NCBI GenBank assembly: GCA_964059195.1
Contig: CAXKWD010000005.1
Location: forward strand, 41,927,825 to 41,991,824
DNA length: 64,000 nucleotides
Direction of reading: 5' to 3'
Origin: Ectobius pallidus
Lineage: Eukaryota > Arthropoda > Insecta > Blattodea > Ectobiidae
Each line of letters starts with the position of its first letter. Positions within the stretch are counted from its first letter, which is position 1. Below the pieces are notes generated by a model, which was given only the letters and a program-made list of their open reading frames with translations, had not been told where the DNA came from and searched no databases. The position numbers were made by a program, and so were the translations under genes. This document shows positions 38,296 through 49,148 of this stretch, piece after piece.

Positions 38296-39529
38296 ATATT
38301 TAATTCTACAGGAACGGTTGAAATGTGCAGTTACTGATATTTCATGAGTGCATTGAACATCATTCCGTATTGTCAAAATTTAACTTCATATTCCCCTTAT
38401 ATTTCCGGCGTCTCGGAATTTGCTAAGGTAGGGTGTGAATGTCTCAAACTTTCATTGCACACTGATGGTTGCCTTCTTGTGTTGACGTCGTCAAAACCTC
38501 TCGACCCTCCTTAAGCTGTCGATCGTGTCTGTGTTTTCTATATAAATCAAGCCTCTGTTACATTTCTCTTTTACAAATTTGTATAAAAGTGTGTCTCCTA
38601 CAAAAACTGTACGTGATGGACCATTTTGGTTTTGATATATGAATCAAGAACCTTTTGCTTATACAGAATCACATAGTTAAATTTAAAGGACAGAAAAAGT
38701 TTAAATTTATTGTACAATGATATCTGTCTGAGGAGACACGTTTTAATTTTTTTAAATTAATTAAAATAATTAATATCTCAAAATAAGTTGAGTTATTAAA
38801 ATTGAATTCGAAACATTTATTTCTGTTTAAGTATTAATAGGTGCACAAATTTTCAAGTTTCTAGGACAAATAAGAAAATCACAGACAACACCTTCGGCCA
38901 TCCCTTATACACGTGTGAATATTATAAAGTCATTCTCTCAGTTTGCTCTAGGAATCCACGAAGACTGGTATTTTATGTAAGTAGTGTCACTGTGTCGATG
39001 TTTATTATTATATTATTAAAATTAACTAAGGCATAGTTTAAGGATAAGGTAGCAAATTGTTTGTAAAATATAATATTTCTATCCTTCACACATATTGTAT
39101 ACCCTACTTCTTAAGACTACATGACTGTAAAATGCCAAAACTTATTTTGAAAGATTGAGATTGAGTGCATATTTTCAAAATATTTAATGCTTTCCTTGCC
39201 TGCCTATTCTGAATTTCTTAGTGCCTAACAACCGATTTCTAGTTAGAAAAACGTAATTATGATTTTGCTAATTATGATTATTAAGAATATGTTTATTATT
39301 TTTATTGATATTGTTACAAGACGATTCAAACTCTCCTTCAGAGGTACAGACATTCTTAATATCCCAGGGAATTACTTGAGAAAAGGTTGAATTTATAATT
39401 CTTTAAAAATTCGGCGTAAGCAATCTGACTTCAAGGGACGGAAATGAAAGAATATAAATATTAAAGACATGACTCGAGTACTTGATTTTTGTTACGGAAA
39501 AAAGAAAGCCTTTGCGCTAGATCCTGCTT
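38296..39529. other. No recognisable gene
   Basis: AT-rich flank between two DNA transposons with nothing recognised. Confidence 0.4.
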
Positions 39530-39956
39530 GTCATACCTAGAGGTGTACATATTCTGATTTTAGCTTGCCTGCCCCTTTGAAATTCTGCAACCAGTCACAG
39601 CTTTTAACTTGCTTGACTTGAAAGCAAGCCAGATTACAACGATGATAAGAAATACTGTCGCTATGAGTCATAAGCTCTTCATAACTTGGTGGGTTGCTCA
39701 GGACCTAAGGAAACTGCAAGGCCTGGCGGAAAGAATATGAAACTGGGTATAGCAGTGCACTGGTAAGTCGTGCAGTTACGTAGTTGAGGAACTTCAGATG
39801 TATTTAGAGAATTTTACCCTGAAGGAAGCCGAGGAGAAACTAAAATGTGGACAGTTTTAATTAATTATCAATGAACAAAAGTACTAGTCCGGCATGGGAA
39901 AAATTTTCAAACATTTTCGAGAAAACATCATAAAATCATTAATAACAATAACAAAA

Positions 39957-40205
39957 ATCCCTTTAGGCAAGCCTACAAGCTGAGGTAGATTTCGAAGTGC
40001 TTTTGTTTTAATTTACTGTCGCTGCGTAGCACTCTTCTTTTTTAGCCTTAGCATGACAAACCCGCAATAATAACTGCAAATAAATCCCTTTAGGCAGGCC
40101 TACAGGCGGAGGTAGATTTCGAAGTGCTTTTGGTTTAATTTATTGTCGCTGCATAGCACTCTTCTTCTTTAGCCTTGGCATGGTAAACCTGCAGTAATAA
40201 GAACT
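39957..40205. repeat. Tandem duplication, two units of about 125 bp
   Basis: Units start at about 39957 and 40085 with ATCCCTTTAGGCARGCCTAC. They share GAGGTAGATTTCGAAGTGCT, TTAATTTA.TGTCGCTGC and TAGCACTCTTCTT. They lie inside the hAT element. Confidence 0.88.
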
Positions 40206-40379
40206 GAATTCGGTAAAGAGGAAGAGCCTACAATCATTTGTTTTGACAACAAGAATAGGATATAATATTCTGGGAGGCCGTGCGCAAGATCAGCAATGAA
40301 TAAAATTAGCAAAGCCGCTAAACAAGACAAAATTATGATATTATAATAATTCTTTTAAGTGTTATTATTTTCAAACATT

Positions 40380-40990
40380 AAAATCTCGCGTAATATGAGA
40401 GCTATCAAGAAACTATTTATTGATTTGTAGAGTACTCATCAAGAGCTTTTCAACGATACCCCACAAGACGTGGTTTCAAAAGTTTCGAATTTTCATCCCC
40501 CACCCCCACCTCCACCCCCACCTCCACCCCCACCTCCACCCCCACCTCCACCAACACCCTCACTCGAACCCCCGAATCGGTGGTGTCACTGTGAACTCCA
40601 TAGGGAGTACTCTAATTTATTCCAACAAAGTTTCCCTCTATACTTCATAGGGGCCGAGATATACATTTTTAAAAATTTCAACCCCCTCCCCCGACCACCC
40701 TCTTGGGCCAATTTTGCCCATTAACGAACTTGTCTGAACTATTGGGCCTAGAAATAACATAATAAAATTTGGTTCAAATATCTTCAAAATTACGGCCGCT
40801 ATCGTGTAAAGATATATATATATATAAATATCACAAAATTTTTTTTTGAACGGGCGGTGGTTTCGTACTTAGGGGAGCATGAAACGTAAAGATATGAAAG
40901 AATTTTTCGAAAATCATAAAGTGGTATCCATTGCAATAGGTAGATTTTTCTTCGAAAATCTACCTAAAAAGAGGAAAGAGAACTTTTTAA
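40380..40990. repeat. Long tandem repeat, unit 1 (about 610 bp)
   Basis: This unit matches 40995-41600 from the GAGAGCTATCAAGAAACT block to a closing hairpin. It contains a CCCCCACCTCCA-type minisatellite at about 40497-40552, expanded relative to unit 2. Near its end TAGGTAGATTTTTCTTCGA pairs with the following AAATCTACCTA as a short stem-loop. Confidence 0.88.
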
Positions 40991-40994
40991 AACA

Positions 40995-41400
40995 TTCAAA
41001 TCGCGCCTTATATGAGAACTATCAAGAAACTAGTTATTGATTTGTAGAGTACTCATCAAGAGCTTTTCAACGATACCCCACAAGACGTAGTTTCGAAAAT
41101 TTCGAATTTCCATCCCCATACCCCCACCCCCACTCGTACTCCCAAAACCCCCGAATCGTTGGTGTCACTGTGAACTCCATAAGGAGTACTCTAATTTATT
41201 CAATCAAAGTTTCCCTCTATACTTCATAGGGGCCGAGATATAAATGTTTTAAAATTTCAACCCCCTCCCCCGACCACCCCCTTAGGCCAATTTTGCTCAT
41301 TAACGAACTTGTCTGAACTATTGGGCCTAGAAATAACATAATAAAATTTGATTAAAATATCTTGAAAATTACGGCCGCTAGCGTGTAAAGATATATATGC

Positions 41401-41469
<69 letters not shown>

Positions 41470-41600
41470 CTGTATATAAATATAAATATCACAATTTTTT
41501 TAACAGGCGGTGGTTTCGTACTTAGGGAGGCATGAAACGTAACGATATGAACGAATTTTTTGAAAGTCATTAGGTAGATTTTTCTTCGAAATCTACCTAA
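40995..41600. repeat. Long tandem repeat, unit 2, with (TA)n expansion
   Basis: Direct copy of unit 1 with about 85-90 percent identity by eye. Shared blocks are GTAGAGTACTCATCAAGAGC, TTTTCAACGATACCCCACAA, GGTGTCACTGTGAACTCCAT and AACTATTGGGCCTAGAAATA. Unit 2 has a short (CCCCCA)n tract but a long (TA)n tract at about 41404-41463. The same closing hairpin TTAGGTAGATTTTTC..ATCTACCTAA ends it. Confidence 0.88.
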
Positions 41601-41923
41601 TAATAAAAATAATAATTGTGTTAAGACGCTAAAACGATTTTTAATACTTTATCCACCTTTTATTTATCTGCATGGTGAATTTCTTCTACCAGCATGTAGA
41701 AAAGCAAGAAAGTAAGTTATTACCTACACTCAGCAAGTACAGTTGTTTAGCTGATAGGAATGTCGCAAGCTTATTCTGACTTGCCTAGGCTGGGTTTGAC
41801 CTGACCCATCGGGCTTAAAGAAACCTGCCTGCTTCCTAGCTATGACGCTGGCAACTTGCTTGCCTGGCGTTCAAGCGGGTTTGGGCAAGCTAAAATCGAG
41901 ATTTGTACACCTCTGGTCATACC

Positions 41924-42812
41924 ACATTCACAAGCTACTTCAAAGAAACCGTGGAGAAACTGGTATGTGTCTCTTTAGTGGGTTTTCACAACTTTCCTAC
42001 AAACTGTTCTCCGAAAAATTTCAACAAACAGACAAAAACACTTTTGCATCAAGAACTAAAGGAACTGTTATTATAAACAAATCGATCCCAATTGATCGTG
42101 TAGGAGAAACATACTATTTATATCTTTACGTTTCGATCTTAGTGACAACTTTAGAAAATAACTAAACATTTCCGTTATTATTCATTTGTTTATTTATCAA
42201 AAACGATAACAATTTAGGACTCCCATAATAAAAAAAGAGTTTAACTGAACAAGTACATGAAAAACATTTAAAAAGCAAAAAGAACAAAAATAAAAGTTAC
42301 AAATGACATCTTAATTTTTATCTCCTAGAAGTGGTTCTGAAGGGTTAGTGACAGGCCCGCGCGCAATGTCGATTGTTTGATTTTCGTTAGTTTTCGTTTG
42401 TTTTGGAATAAAAATAGTTTGATTCAGCGAACATTTTACAGCAATGTGAAGGTAAGGGAAACCATGTATCCCAACAAAAAACATTCCTGTAAAAACATGG
42501 CCCAGATAACACTGCCCAAAACACTAGGAAAATATCCTAAACAAAAAATCTTTCTTAAGCTGTTAGAACAAAAATGTTCTGGCGTTAAAAGGATTGAGAT
42601 CCAATACAAGACCGATCCAATTGGAAATGAATCCACGTTTTGAGTACAAAGTAATCAATTAACACCTGCATAACACTGTAAATTTTTGCACAATAAAACT
42701 CACAAACGCAGACGTTTCACTTGGTTCTCTTTTGGAGTTGCAGTGGTTAGAATTCACACAGATCCTGAAGAAATGTCTACCAGTGAATTAATAATAGACG
42801 CTGAGGATACAT
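41924..42812. other. No recognisable gene
   Basis: Frames at 41842-42165 and 42377-42643 (107 and 88 codons) show no recognised domain. The first overlaps the hAT end and its flank. The stretch just before 42813 may be decayed Penelope sequence, but I could not identify reverse transcriptase motifs. Confidence 0.35.
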
Positions 42813-43469
42813 GTGCTGCCATTGAAAAAGAAGAAATACTTGCCTAAGTTACTAAACAAGAAGACCCAATTACAAAGAAAGAAAGAAAGAAAGAAAAAGA
42901 ATAAACTACAAAAAACAAATAATCCCACGTCGTTATTAACACCAATAAAACAAGATAATGAAGAAAACAAAAAATATGCAGTTTTCAATTACACAAATAG
43001 AAAAATACATAAGATAGTAAAGCCATTGCAACAACAAGAAATAAAAATAGCATATAAAACTAACAAAAACTTAAAACACCTATTATACGATGCAAGCAGA
43101 AATAAAGAAGATAATTTACTAAATAGCGGTGTATATCAATTAGAATGTGGGAATTGCAAGCAGGTTTACATAGGACAAACAGGCAGGACCTTTAAACAGA
43201 GATTCCAAGAACACGTTACGGACTTCAAATACAATAGAAACAGATCAGCATTTGCTAAACATCTCATCAATAGCAACCACGATCTACAACCCATTAACAA
43301 AACACTTAAAATTCTACATAAACAAAATAAAAGCCGGAAACTAGAAACATTAGAAAATTTTGAAATATACAGACACAGACATAAAATTCTAAACGAGGAC
43401 ACAATAGAACACAATGAACTATATGAACTATACTCAGAACGATACCCCATCACAAACAACACGCAATAG
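42813..43469 (+). pseudogene. Penelope-like element, C-terminal GIY-YIG endonuclease
   Basis: A 218-residue open frame encodes the C-terminal part of a Penelope-like retroelement protein. After a lysine-rich low-complexity start (residues 1-50, grown from a GAAA microsatellite at about 42879-42905) comes NRKIHKIVKPLQQQEIKIAY and a KHLLYDASRNKE linker. The GIY-YIG nuclease follows: SGVYQLECGNCKQVYIGQTG (residues 107-125, GVY standing for GIY and YIG intact), then R..FKQRFQEH with the conserved Arg, AFAKHL..SNH, and E in LETLENFEIY. This nuclease nicks target DNA to prime insertion. The reverse transcriptase that should precede it is missing, so the copy is 5'-truncated, although this part of the frame is intact. 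The start codon shown is simply the first ATG of the remnant. Confidence 0.9.
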
Positions 43470-44000
43470 CTTCAGTATCACATCTGTACTCAGGCTGTCC
43501 AAAATTTGGAATTATTAATAGGTGAGTCAAATTCTGTCAAACAATAGATAAACATAAATAACTTTATATAACAACATCATACTAATTATACATATATAAT
43601 TATAGGACTGAAAATGATCACATAGATCGAAATGCGCATATCCTAACGAAATAGAGGCCACAAGTTCAATCGATGCAACGATACTACTGAAAGCCACCAT
43701 CAATCCAGCGTTTTTACAAATTAATATGCTACTACATAGATTCAGTGTACTATAGAATAATTTTATATTAATGACTATTTGCTAAGATATTCGGCAATTT
43801 TACTTATATTTTACAACTAGGAACAGACAAATTGTTTTGCAATTACTACAATTTACAATTGTTTTACAACTAAACTACAATTGCATAGCCCCAGTGTATA
43901 TAACACTAATTTTATATCAATGACTATTTGCTTAATAATTCGGCAATTTACTTAATTTTAATCTTCAGGACATAAACAATAGTTTGACAAAATATTTTTA
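43470..44000 (+). repeat. Penelope 3' region with hammerhead-like motif and a direct duplication
   Basis: Downstream of the GIY-YIG frame, about 43604-43632 reads CTGAAAATGATC, ACATA, GATCGAAATGCG. This has the layout CTGA.. / self-pairing GATC..GATC / GAAA seen in the hammerhead-like cores described for Penelope terminal repeats. The CTGANGA box is mutated. Further on, about 43755-43800 and 43908-43955 share TTTTATAT.AATGACTATTT and ATTCGGCAATTT, a diverged tandem duplication. Confidence 0.55.
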
Positions 44001-45300
44001 AATTTTTAATTTTATGCAGCATACAAGACAATATAATTTTAATGGTTTTATATTTTTAAATTGAATGCATTCAGCAAGCTACTAGTTAAGGTACAAATGT
44101 ATACTTTACGTATAACATAATACATGCTACCATTTATTTAAGGACAATAGATAAACATTTGTAAGTCAGTTTTATCAGCTCCTTAACATTATTTACTATC
44201 TTATGTATTAGTATGTATGAAAATGTACACATGAGTGCTATATATGTAAGTATTAAATTAATATTACACTACTGTAGAATGAAGGGCTAAGTAAAGCATT
44301 GCATACATTGAACTTTAGGTTAAAATTATTTGTGGTCAGGTGGACAATTCTCTTTGTAATAAACATTTACCACAAACGGAAAAGGAATGAAATTTATCAA
44401 TACCCCAAGAAGACCCAAGATCGAAACAAAATTGAACTTAATTACTGCCGAGAAACTGGAATTAATTAAAGACATTTCCACACAAAAGGAACTTGACATC
44501 CTAAGACAGCACAAGACATCCTCAAAAGCAACATTAGCTGCTCTTCACAAACAAAATCAACAAAAAGGCCTAGATAATTTAAAAAAAAAAATACACGTCC
44601 CTAAAGCAAAAAACTGTACAACAGAAAAAAGAAGAAGCCTTGCCCCCGCATTTTTATAGCAAAACCTGACACAACTGAAGCTCAAACAATTGCAGTATCT
44701 TTGTTGAAAGAAAGGGAAGCAGCTAAGAATGATGGATAGAACACTCTTTCAAGCATGGGAGTTATATTGTTAAATCATTACCAGCTTGGATTCTTCCCCC
44801 CCAAAAAATTAAATATCATTACACGAAACGAACAAACAAACAAAAATAGCTATTTACGCAAAATAACACTTTAGCGGACGAATCTGTATAGCGGCCGAGG
44901 CTGAAATACTGGATGAGTTCGATAAAGTTTTTGCGTACGTGGTGTATACAATTTTTTTTTGTAAAAGCTCTGTAAATTATATGAAATTAAACAAAAATAC
45001 CGTATATAATTAATTATAATGAAAGGTAGTCAGCCATATTCTCACGGCCCTCTGAAACGCGGCACAACAATGAACCGTACGTACCAATACGAACACGGGG
45101 GTGAAAGTAACATTGAAAGAATAGCAACAGCTCATTAGTTCACTGCCCGACCGGTTTGGTGCACTGTGATCGCTGTTGCCATGGCGGCAGGTTTGTTTCG
45201 AAACATATGACAGCAATATACGAAAAGGCGTAATATCTGGTTTTTTCTGTATGCATTAGTGTTTGGAAAAGGAGGAGATATAATTAACATATTATAAAGA
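44001..45300. other. Unrecognised frame at 44387-44659; otherwise no gene
   Basis: The 90-codon frame at 44387 is rich in K, Q and L (EKLELIKDISTQKELDILRQ) and looks protein-like over its length, but I do not recognise it. It could be from a transposon gene. About 45130-45180 carries CACTGCCCGACCGG..TTGGTGCACTGTGATCGC, repeated in diverged form at 46235-46270. Confidence 0.35.
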
Positions 45301-45718
45301 TGCCAAGTAGCGAAGGTAAGTTAAAATACATTAACTACTTAAAACAATCCTGAATTAATATTTATTCCATGTTCTACGGATTATTAAGATTAATGTTTCG
45401 TATTCTTTGTTTCAGAAACGAGTGAAATATTCCTGTAAGTTCCCTGGCTGCGGAAGTAAATACTTCAGTATGAAATCCAACGTGAACTACAAAAACAAAC
45501 ATTTCTACAGGTTTCCGGAAAAATCAAACGTGAACCAACTGAAACATCAGTGCAATTTAGATGATAATGTGAATTGTGCTAATTATTTCATGTGTGAAGA
45601 CCACTTCCTGGAGAAAGATTTCGTTAACCATACTAGACAAGTTGTCCCAAAGCAGCTTGCGACTCGTGATTTACAGAGACCCAATCAATGTGAATTCCCA
45701 ATCAAATGTGGGAAGTGA
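45301..45718 (+). pseudogene. THAP-type zinc finger fragment, probably transposon-derived
   Basis: A C2CH THAP-like domain is encoded from about 45411. It starts KYSCKFPGCGS (Cys-X4-Cys), followed by HFYRFPEKSN, then MCEDHFLEKDF, where C and H of CEDHF complete the zinc ligands. THAP domains bind DNA in transposases and in transcription factors derived from them. A stop follows at 45716, 60-odd residues after the last ligand, so no catalytic domain is attached. A possible short first exon is ATGCCAAGTAGCGAAG followed by a GTAAGT donor at 45317, with a TTTGTTTCAG acceptor at 45406-45415. Joining these shifts the frame by one base and hits a stop, so either the exon guess is wrong or the gene is broken. 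The conserved Trp and AVPTL-type end are not evident. Confidence 0.65.
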
Positions 45719-46545
45719 TCTCAAGCCTCGCCTAGTTTTTGTAAAAATAGAAAGTAAATTCATACTTCTGTGTATGACTGAGGTAAAAGAAATTCAAGTG
45801 ACAGGAAGCTACTAATATTTATGGTAATGTAATATTTTTAAAATCAGTTTTTATAAATATAATTCATTAATCAAGGGTGTTTGTTTTTTAATTATAAAGT
45901 CATCTAAAGTAATACATATTTCAGCAATCACCGAGACATGTATGTTGTGAGTAGCAGATATTCTAGAAGGTATTCTACACTACGGTTTTTATAAGATCTG
46001 ACGCATATTGTTTGCAAATTATTATTTTTTCTTATTTAAGGTGTTCATCATTTAGTGCATTTTGGGTTCAATGCTTTTAAAAGATAATTGTTTGTATCAC
46101 TATAGCCTGATGGTATTAGTGGGCTATGGTCATTACTGTAGCCCGCTAATACTAGTGGGCTATGGTTTTACAGAATTTGGAATGCATTTTCATACATGTG
46201 TTTTGGCACGCAAATTTTTCATTCTTACAGCTTAACTGCCCGACCCGTTGGAGCGCTGTAATCGCTTTTTGTTTCCGAGTTTTGACATGCGCTGTTCACT
46301 TCTAATAATAATATTGGTGTTCTGTGAATACGAAATGCGGTATAGATGCGGTATATATGAGTTGCTGGTTTGTAAACAATAATGATTACGAACTAGTATT
46401 TATGAAAAGCTTGTGAAAATTTTAATGATAATCCCGAGGAAATTTCACTCCAAGCCAAACATTGAATTGGAGCTGGTGCCAGCAACATCACGGCAGTAGT
46501 AGACTATGAGAAGGGGTGACGTACCTTTGAGTAAACGAGGGGAAA
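45719..46545. other. No recognisable gene; short internal repeats
   Basis: About 46106-46175 holds GTGGGCTATGGT twice around TAGCCCGCTAATACTAG. About 46235-46275 repeats the GCCCGACC..GCGCTGTAATCGC block found at 45137-45175. Confidence 0.4.
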
Positions 46546-46548
46546 ATG

Positions 46549-46617
46549 CCTACTTCACTTGAGCAAAAATGTCTACTTCACTTGAGCAAAAGTGTCCACT
46601 TCACTCGAGCACAAATT
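46549..46617. repeat. Three tandem 23-bp units
   Basis: TACTTCACTTGAGCAAAAAT plus GTC, repeated nearly three times (third unit with CACTTCACTCGAGCACA). They contain TTGAGCAAA motifs, which reappear inverted at about 47390-47445. Confidence 0.85.
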
Positions 46618-46739
46618 AGTCGTGCATTCCAACGATTTGGCAACGCCGCATTCAACTGCCAGGCTATTATACTTTTAAATTATCCGTTAACATTGCCACC
46701 CAGTAAGATTGTTTGTCAGTAATTGTCAAATGGTACTAA

Positions 46740-47235
46740 TACTAATATTTCGTCTCTACTTTCCACCTCGGGCAATCTTGGTTCCGAAAAGTAGTTGAAA
46801 TAGGACTGAAAAAAGAGTATGTAGGCCCAGATTGTAGATGAACATTCGGACATGGTAAAATGGTTAAGCCACTTTTTCGGGTAACCATATTTACCATCAG
46901 AACAGGTATCTGATGCATTCGTAGAACTTCACAGCATTGCTCCCGATATTCCCCTAGCTAGTCAATTTCTAGATTACCTCTTGAAGAACTACGTAAGTGA
47001 TGACAGTCAGTTCCCTCCAAATCTTTGGGGACAGCCGCCAAATGAAAACTGCTCCAGAACTACAAATGGCGCAGAATCCTTTCACATGCATTTCAAAAGG
47101 GAATTTTACTGTGCACATCCATCGAATTAATCGTCTTTATGCCATTAAGAACTGTGACGATTATGTTTCGGGAAAGATTAATTTATTAAGATATGTGACG
47201 CTAATGGGAGCTAGATATAAAGCACAAACACTGTA
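46740..47235 (+). pseudogene. MULE (Mutator-like) transposase fragment
   Basis: In one main frame the translation gives FHLGQSWFRKVVEIGLKKEY, matching the conserved FH..Q...RK motif after the MULE catalytic core. A stop comes at 46838, then DMVKWLSHFFG (stop) PYLPSEQVSDAF, then VELHSIAPDIPLASQFLDYL and NENCSRTTNGAESFHMHFKR, followed by EFYCAHPSN and a stop. The order HFF..P.L, F.....APDIP and TTNGAESFH.HF is that of insect MULE transposases. The upstream DDE residues are absent and at least two stops interrupt it. The 79-codon frame at 46997 is a different frame over the same bases. Possible element ends with repeated TTGAGCAAA motifs lie at 46549 and 47450. Confidence 0.82.
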
Positions 47236-47886
47236 ATTTCGACATTGTCATCAGGACATGCCCATCAAATGGCGGTCTACATAAGCCAACTTTAGGAAGT
47301 GACGTGCCCATGAACTTGCGATGAAACCACACAGTGTTGCCACATCTCGTTTAGAGGAAAAATGTGAGTAACATTTCTGTATTTCTTTACTTTGCTCAAA
47401 TGAATATATTCATTTGCTCTATTGATATGGCGATTTGCTCAAATGTTAATCACCGATGAGAAGGAATATATTGCAATTAAATGCTGGTGCATCCATGGTA
47501 AGTTATGTCTCTCTTGTAAACGAAGATGTTAAAAGTTGTTGGCTTATATCTGTTGTTATATGAAGAAGTACGCTACCCTGTTTTGCGAAAAACCCTGGTA
47601 AAATTTCTGATTATCATAAAGAAACATGTTGGCTAAAATTTGTTGTTTTATGACCAATTATATGCTTAAATCCATGTTAATGTTGGTGTGACTGGGCCAC
47701 CTGGATTTTGTTTAGCTTGCCATGACGACTTTAAAAGACTAGCCCGATAAAACTGCATTTTGAATGCAGTTTGAATGCAGTTTTATGCAATATTAGCGGC
47801 CTTGGTTGCTAAAATGCAATTTTTCGGCGTGTTACCAGTCCGATAAGCAGCTTTTTTAGGGAGCGTGTACTAAAAACTTATTTATA
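47236..47886. other. No recognisable gene
   Basis: About 47385-47450 contains TTTGCTCAAAT twice, the complement of the 23-bp motif at 46549. About 47750-47790 has a TGAATGCAGTTT duplication. Nothing coding. Confidence 0.4.
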
Positions 47887-48125
47887 GGCGTACGATTCTA
47901 TTTGCACAAAAGTGAGGCATAGGGAGGGGACTAGAAGTTAATTTATTTAATGTGTGCTACCGTGTACACTACGCTATGAAAGACAATATTTTGTTCTGTG
48001 ATGAAAGAACAGTCACTGTCATGTGTCACAACATTGAACCAGCTTCGGAGACCCAAGGAGTAGGTATCAAATCCGCCAAACGCTGTCATTTATAATGTAG
48101 CAGTTCCGCTTAATTCGGTAACCAG
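47887..48125 (-). repeat. Fragment related to hAT element A, internally inverted
   Basis: 47887-48060 matches 19420-19570 in reverse complement (AAAAGTGAGGCATAGGGA, ACTAGAAGTTAATTTATTTA, GATGAAAG, ACGTGTCACAA-like). 48058-48125 matches 20138-20200 in direct orientation (GGAGTAGGTAT, CGCCA.ACRCTGTCAT, GGTAACC). The two halves therefore have opposite relative orientation in the two loci. No element ends were found here. Confidence 0.72.
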
Positions 48126-49148
48126 GCACCATTTTGAAGTCAATAATTTCCTCTCTCTGTACGGTCAAGTAAATTTGGGAGGCAGTTCTATCACAACTGC
48201 GTGTCTGTAAGGTAGTGAGCAATGTGCGTGATGACTGACATGTAAATAGAATTTCATTACTAAGTTCACAATTAGATGAGCTCGAAGAAGAGCTCAACAT
48301 TATTACACGAAAATCTTCCGAAAAGCAGTAGGCCTATGTTACTTAAAGAAAAGAAAGACGCACGAAGAATGCATCCTTAAGGACGAATTTTCTAATGAAA
48401 AATGTAGGAACTATTACCAATGTAACCCGTGAATAGTTTCCTGAATTGCATGGGTTCATCAACTAGTCAATACATGCTGAAGGATGCAATGCGTCAAGAT
48501 CTATCGGAACTGAAGGAAAACTAGCCGTACGTTTAAGGCGAAAAATGTATTAATTTCCTACGAATTTAAAAAATATCATTTCTTTTTGGATTTAATGTTA
48601 CCAAAACTTATAATCATCGATATAATAAATTATTTTATTTTATTAAATGCAAAGAAGGAGAACAAAAATAAGTTTAATAAAATAACATTGTTTTTCTTGT
48701 GCAAGAATGAAAGACTGAACAAAAGAATAAATCAATGTTTAGTTATTTATATAAATATATTGCTATTAAAAATGTTAAGACTGACAGGCAACATTGTTAA
48801 ATTGACTATAAGAAATGTTTGAAATAATGGAAATAAACAGAATAACAAAAATGAAATAGCAAAACTTATAAAAAATAAATCAAAATGAAAGGTAATAGAA
48901 ATAATTGGTTTTTAGAAAAAGTACTTATAAAATGAAATAAGTTATCCCTTATTTCTCGGCCTTCTGGAACACACTGAATTGTCGTTTTTATTTGAGATGA
49001 AATATCTGAATTAGAAGGAAGTGACGTAGACGTAGAGCGTTGAGGGGCACAGTAGCTATCGTTCTGTTGTTGAAAATGGAATGGATGAAATTGGGATGGT
49101 TGAAATGTGTGTGTTTGTGGTATGTTTAGTAAAACCGTGGCAAAACCC
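48126..49148. other. No recognised gene; two unrecognised frames
   Basis: A 94-codon minus-strand frame (48866-49150) has an S/T/Q-rich middle (QQQNDSYCAPQRSTSTSLPS) and a hydrophobic end. It resembles the low-complexity C-terminal part of some transposon accessory proteins, but I cannot assign it. The 78-codon plus frame at 48586 is AT-rich and unrecognised. Confidence 0.3.

Larger units (their letters stand above)
39538..41915. mobile_element. Non-autonomous Ac-like hAT element, 2378 bp, with internal tandem duplications
   Basis: The left end is TAGAGGTGTACATATTC and the right-end complement CAGAGGTGTACAAATC, both followed by GATTTTAGCTTGCC. The direct repeat GTCATACC flanks the element exactly (39530-39537 and 41916-41923). 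The 8-bp duplication and the (T/C)AGAGGTGTAC terminus are characteristic of Ac-like hAT elements. There is no transposase. The interior is two sets of tandem duplications (about 125 bp and about 610 bp units) with embedded simple repeats. Base composition of the repeats, with C-rich runs such as CCCCCTCCCCCGACCACC, is unlike the flanks. Confidence 0.93.

Noticed and set aside
40420..40724. Frames coding His-Pro and poly-Pro runs
   Set aside because: They translate the CCCCCACCTCCA minisatellite inside the hAT element.
46997..47236. 79-codon ORF as an independent gene
   Set aside because: It is an alternative frame over the MULE transposase relic.
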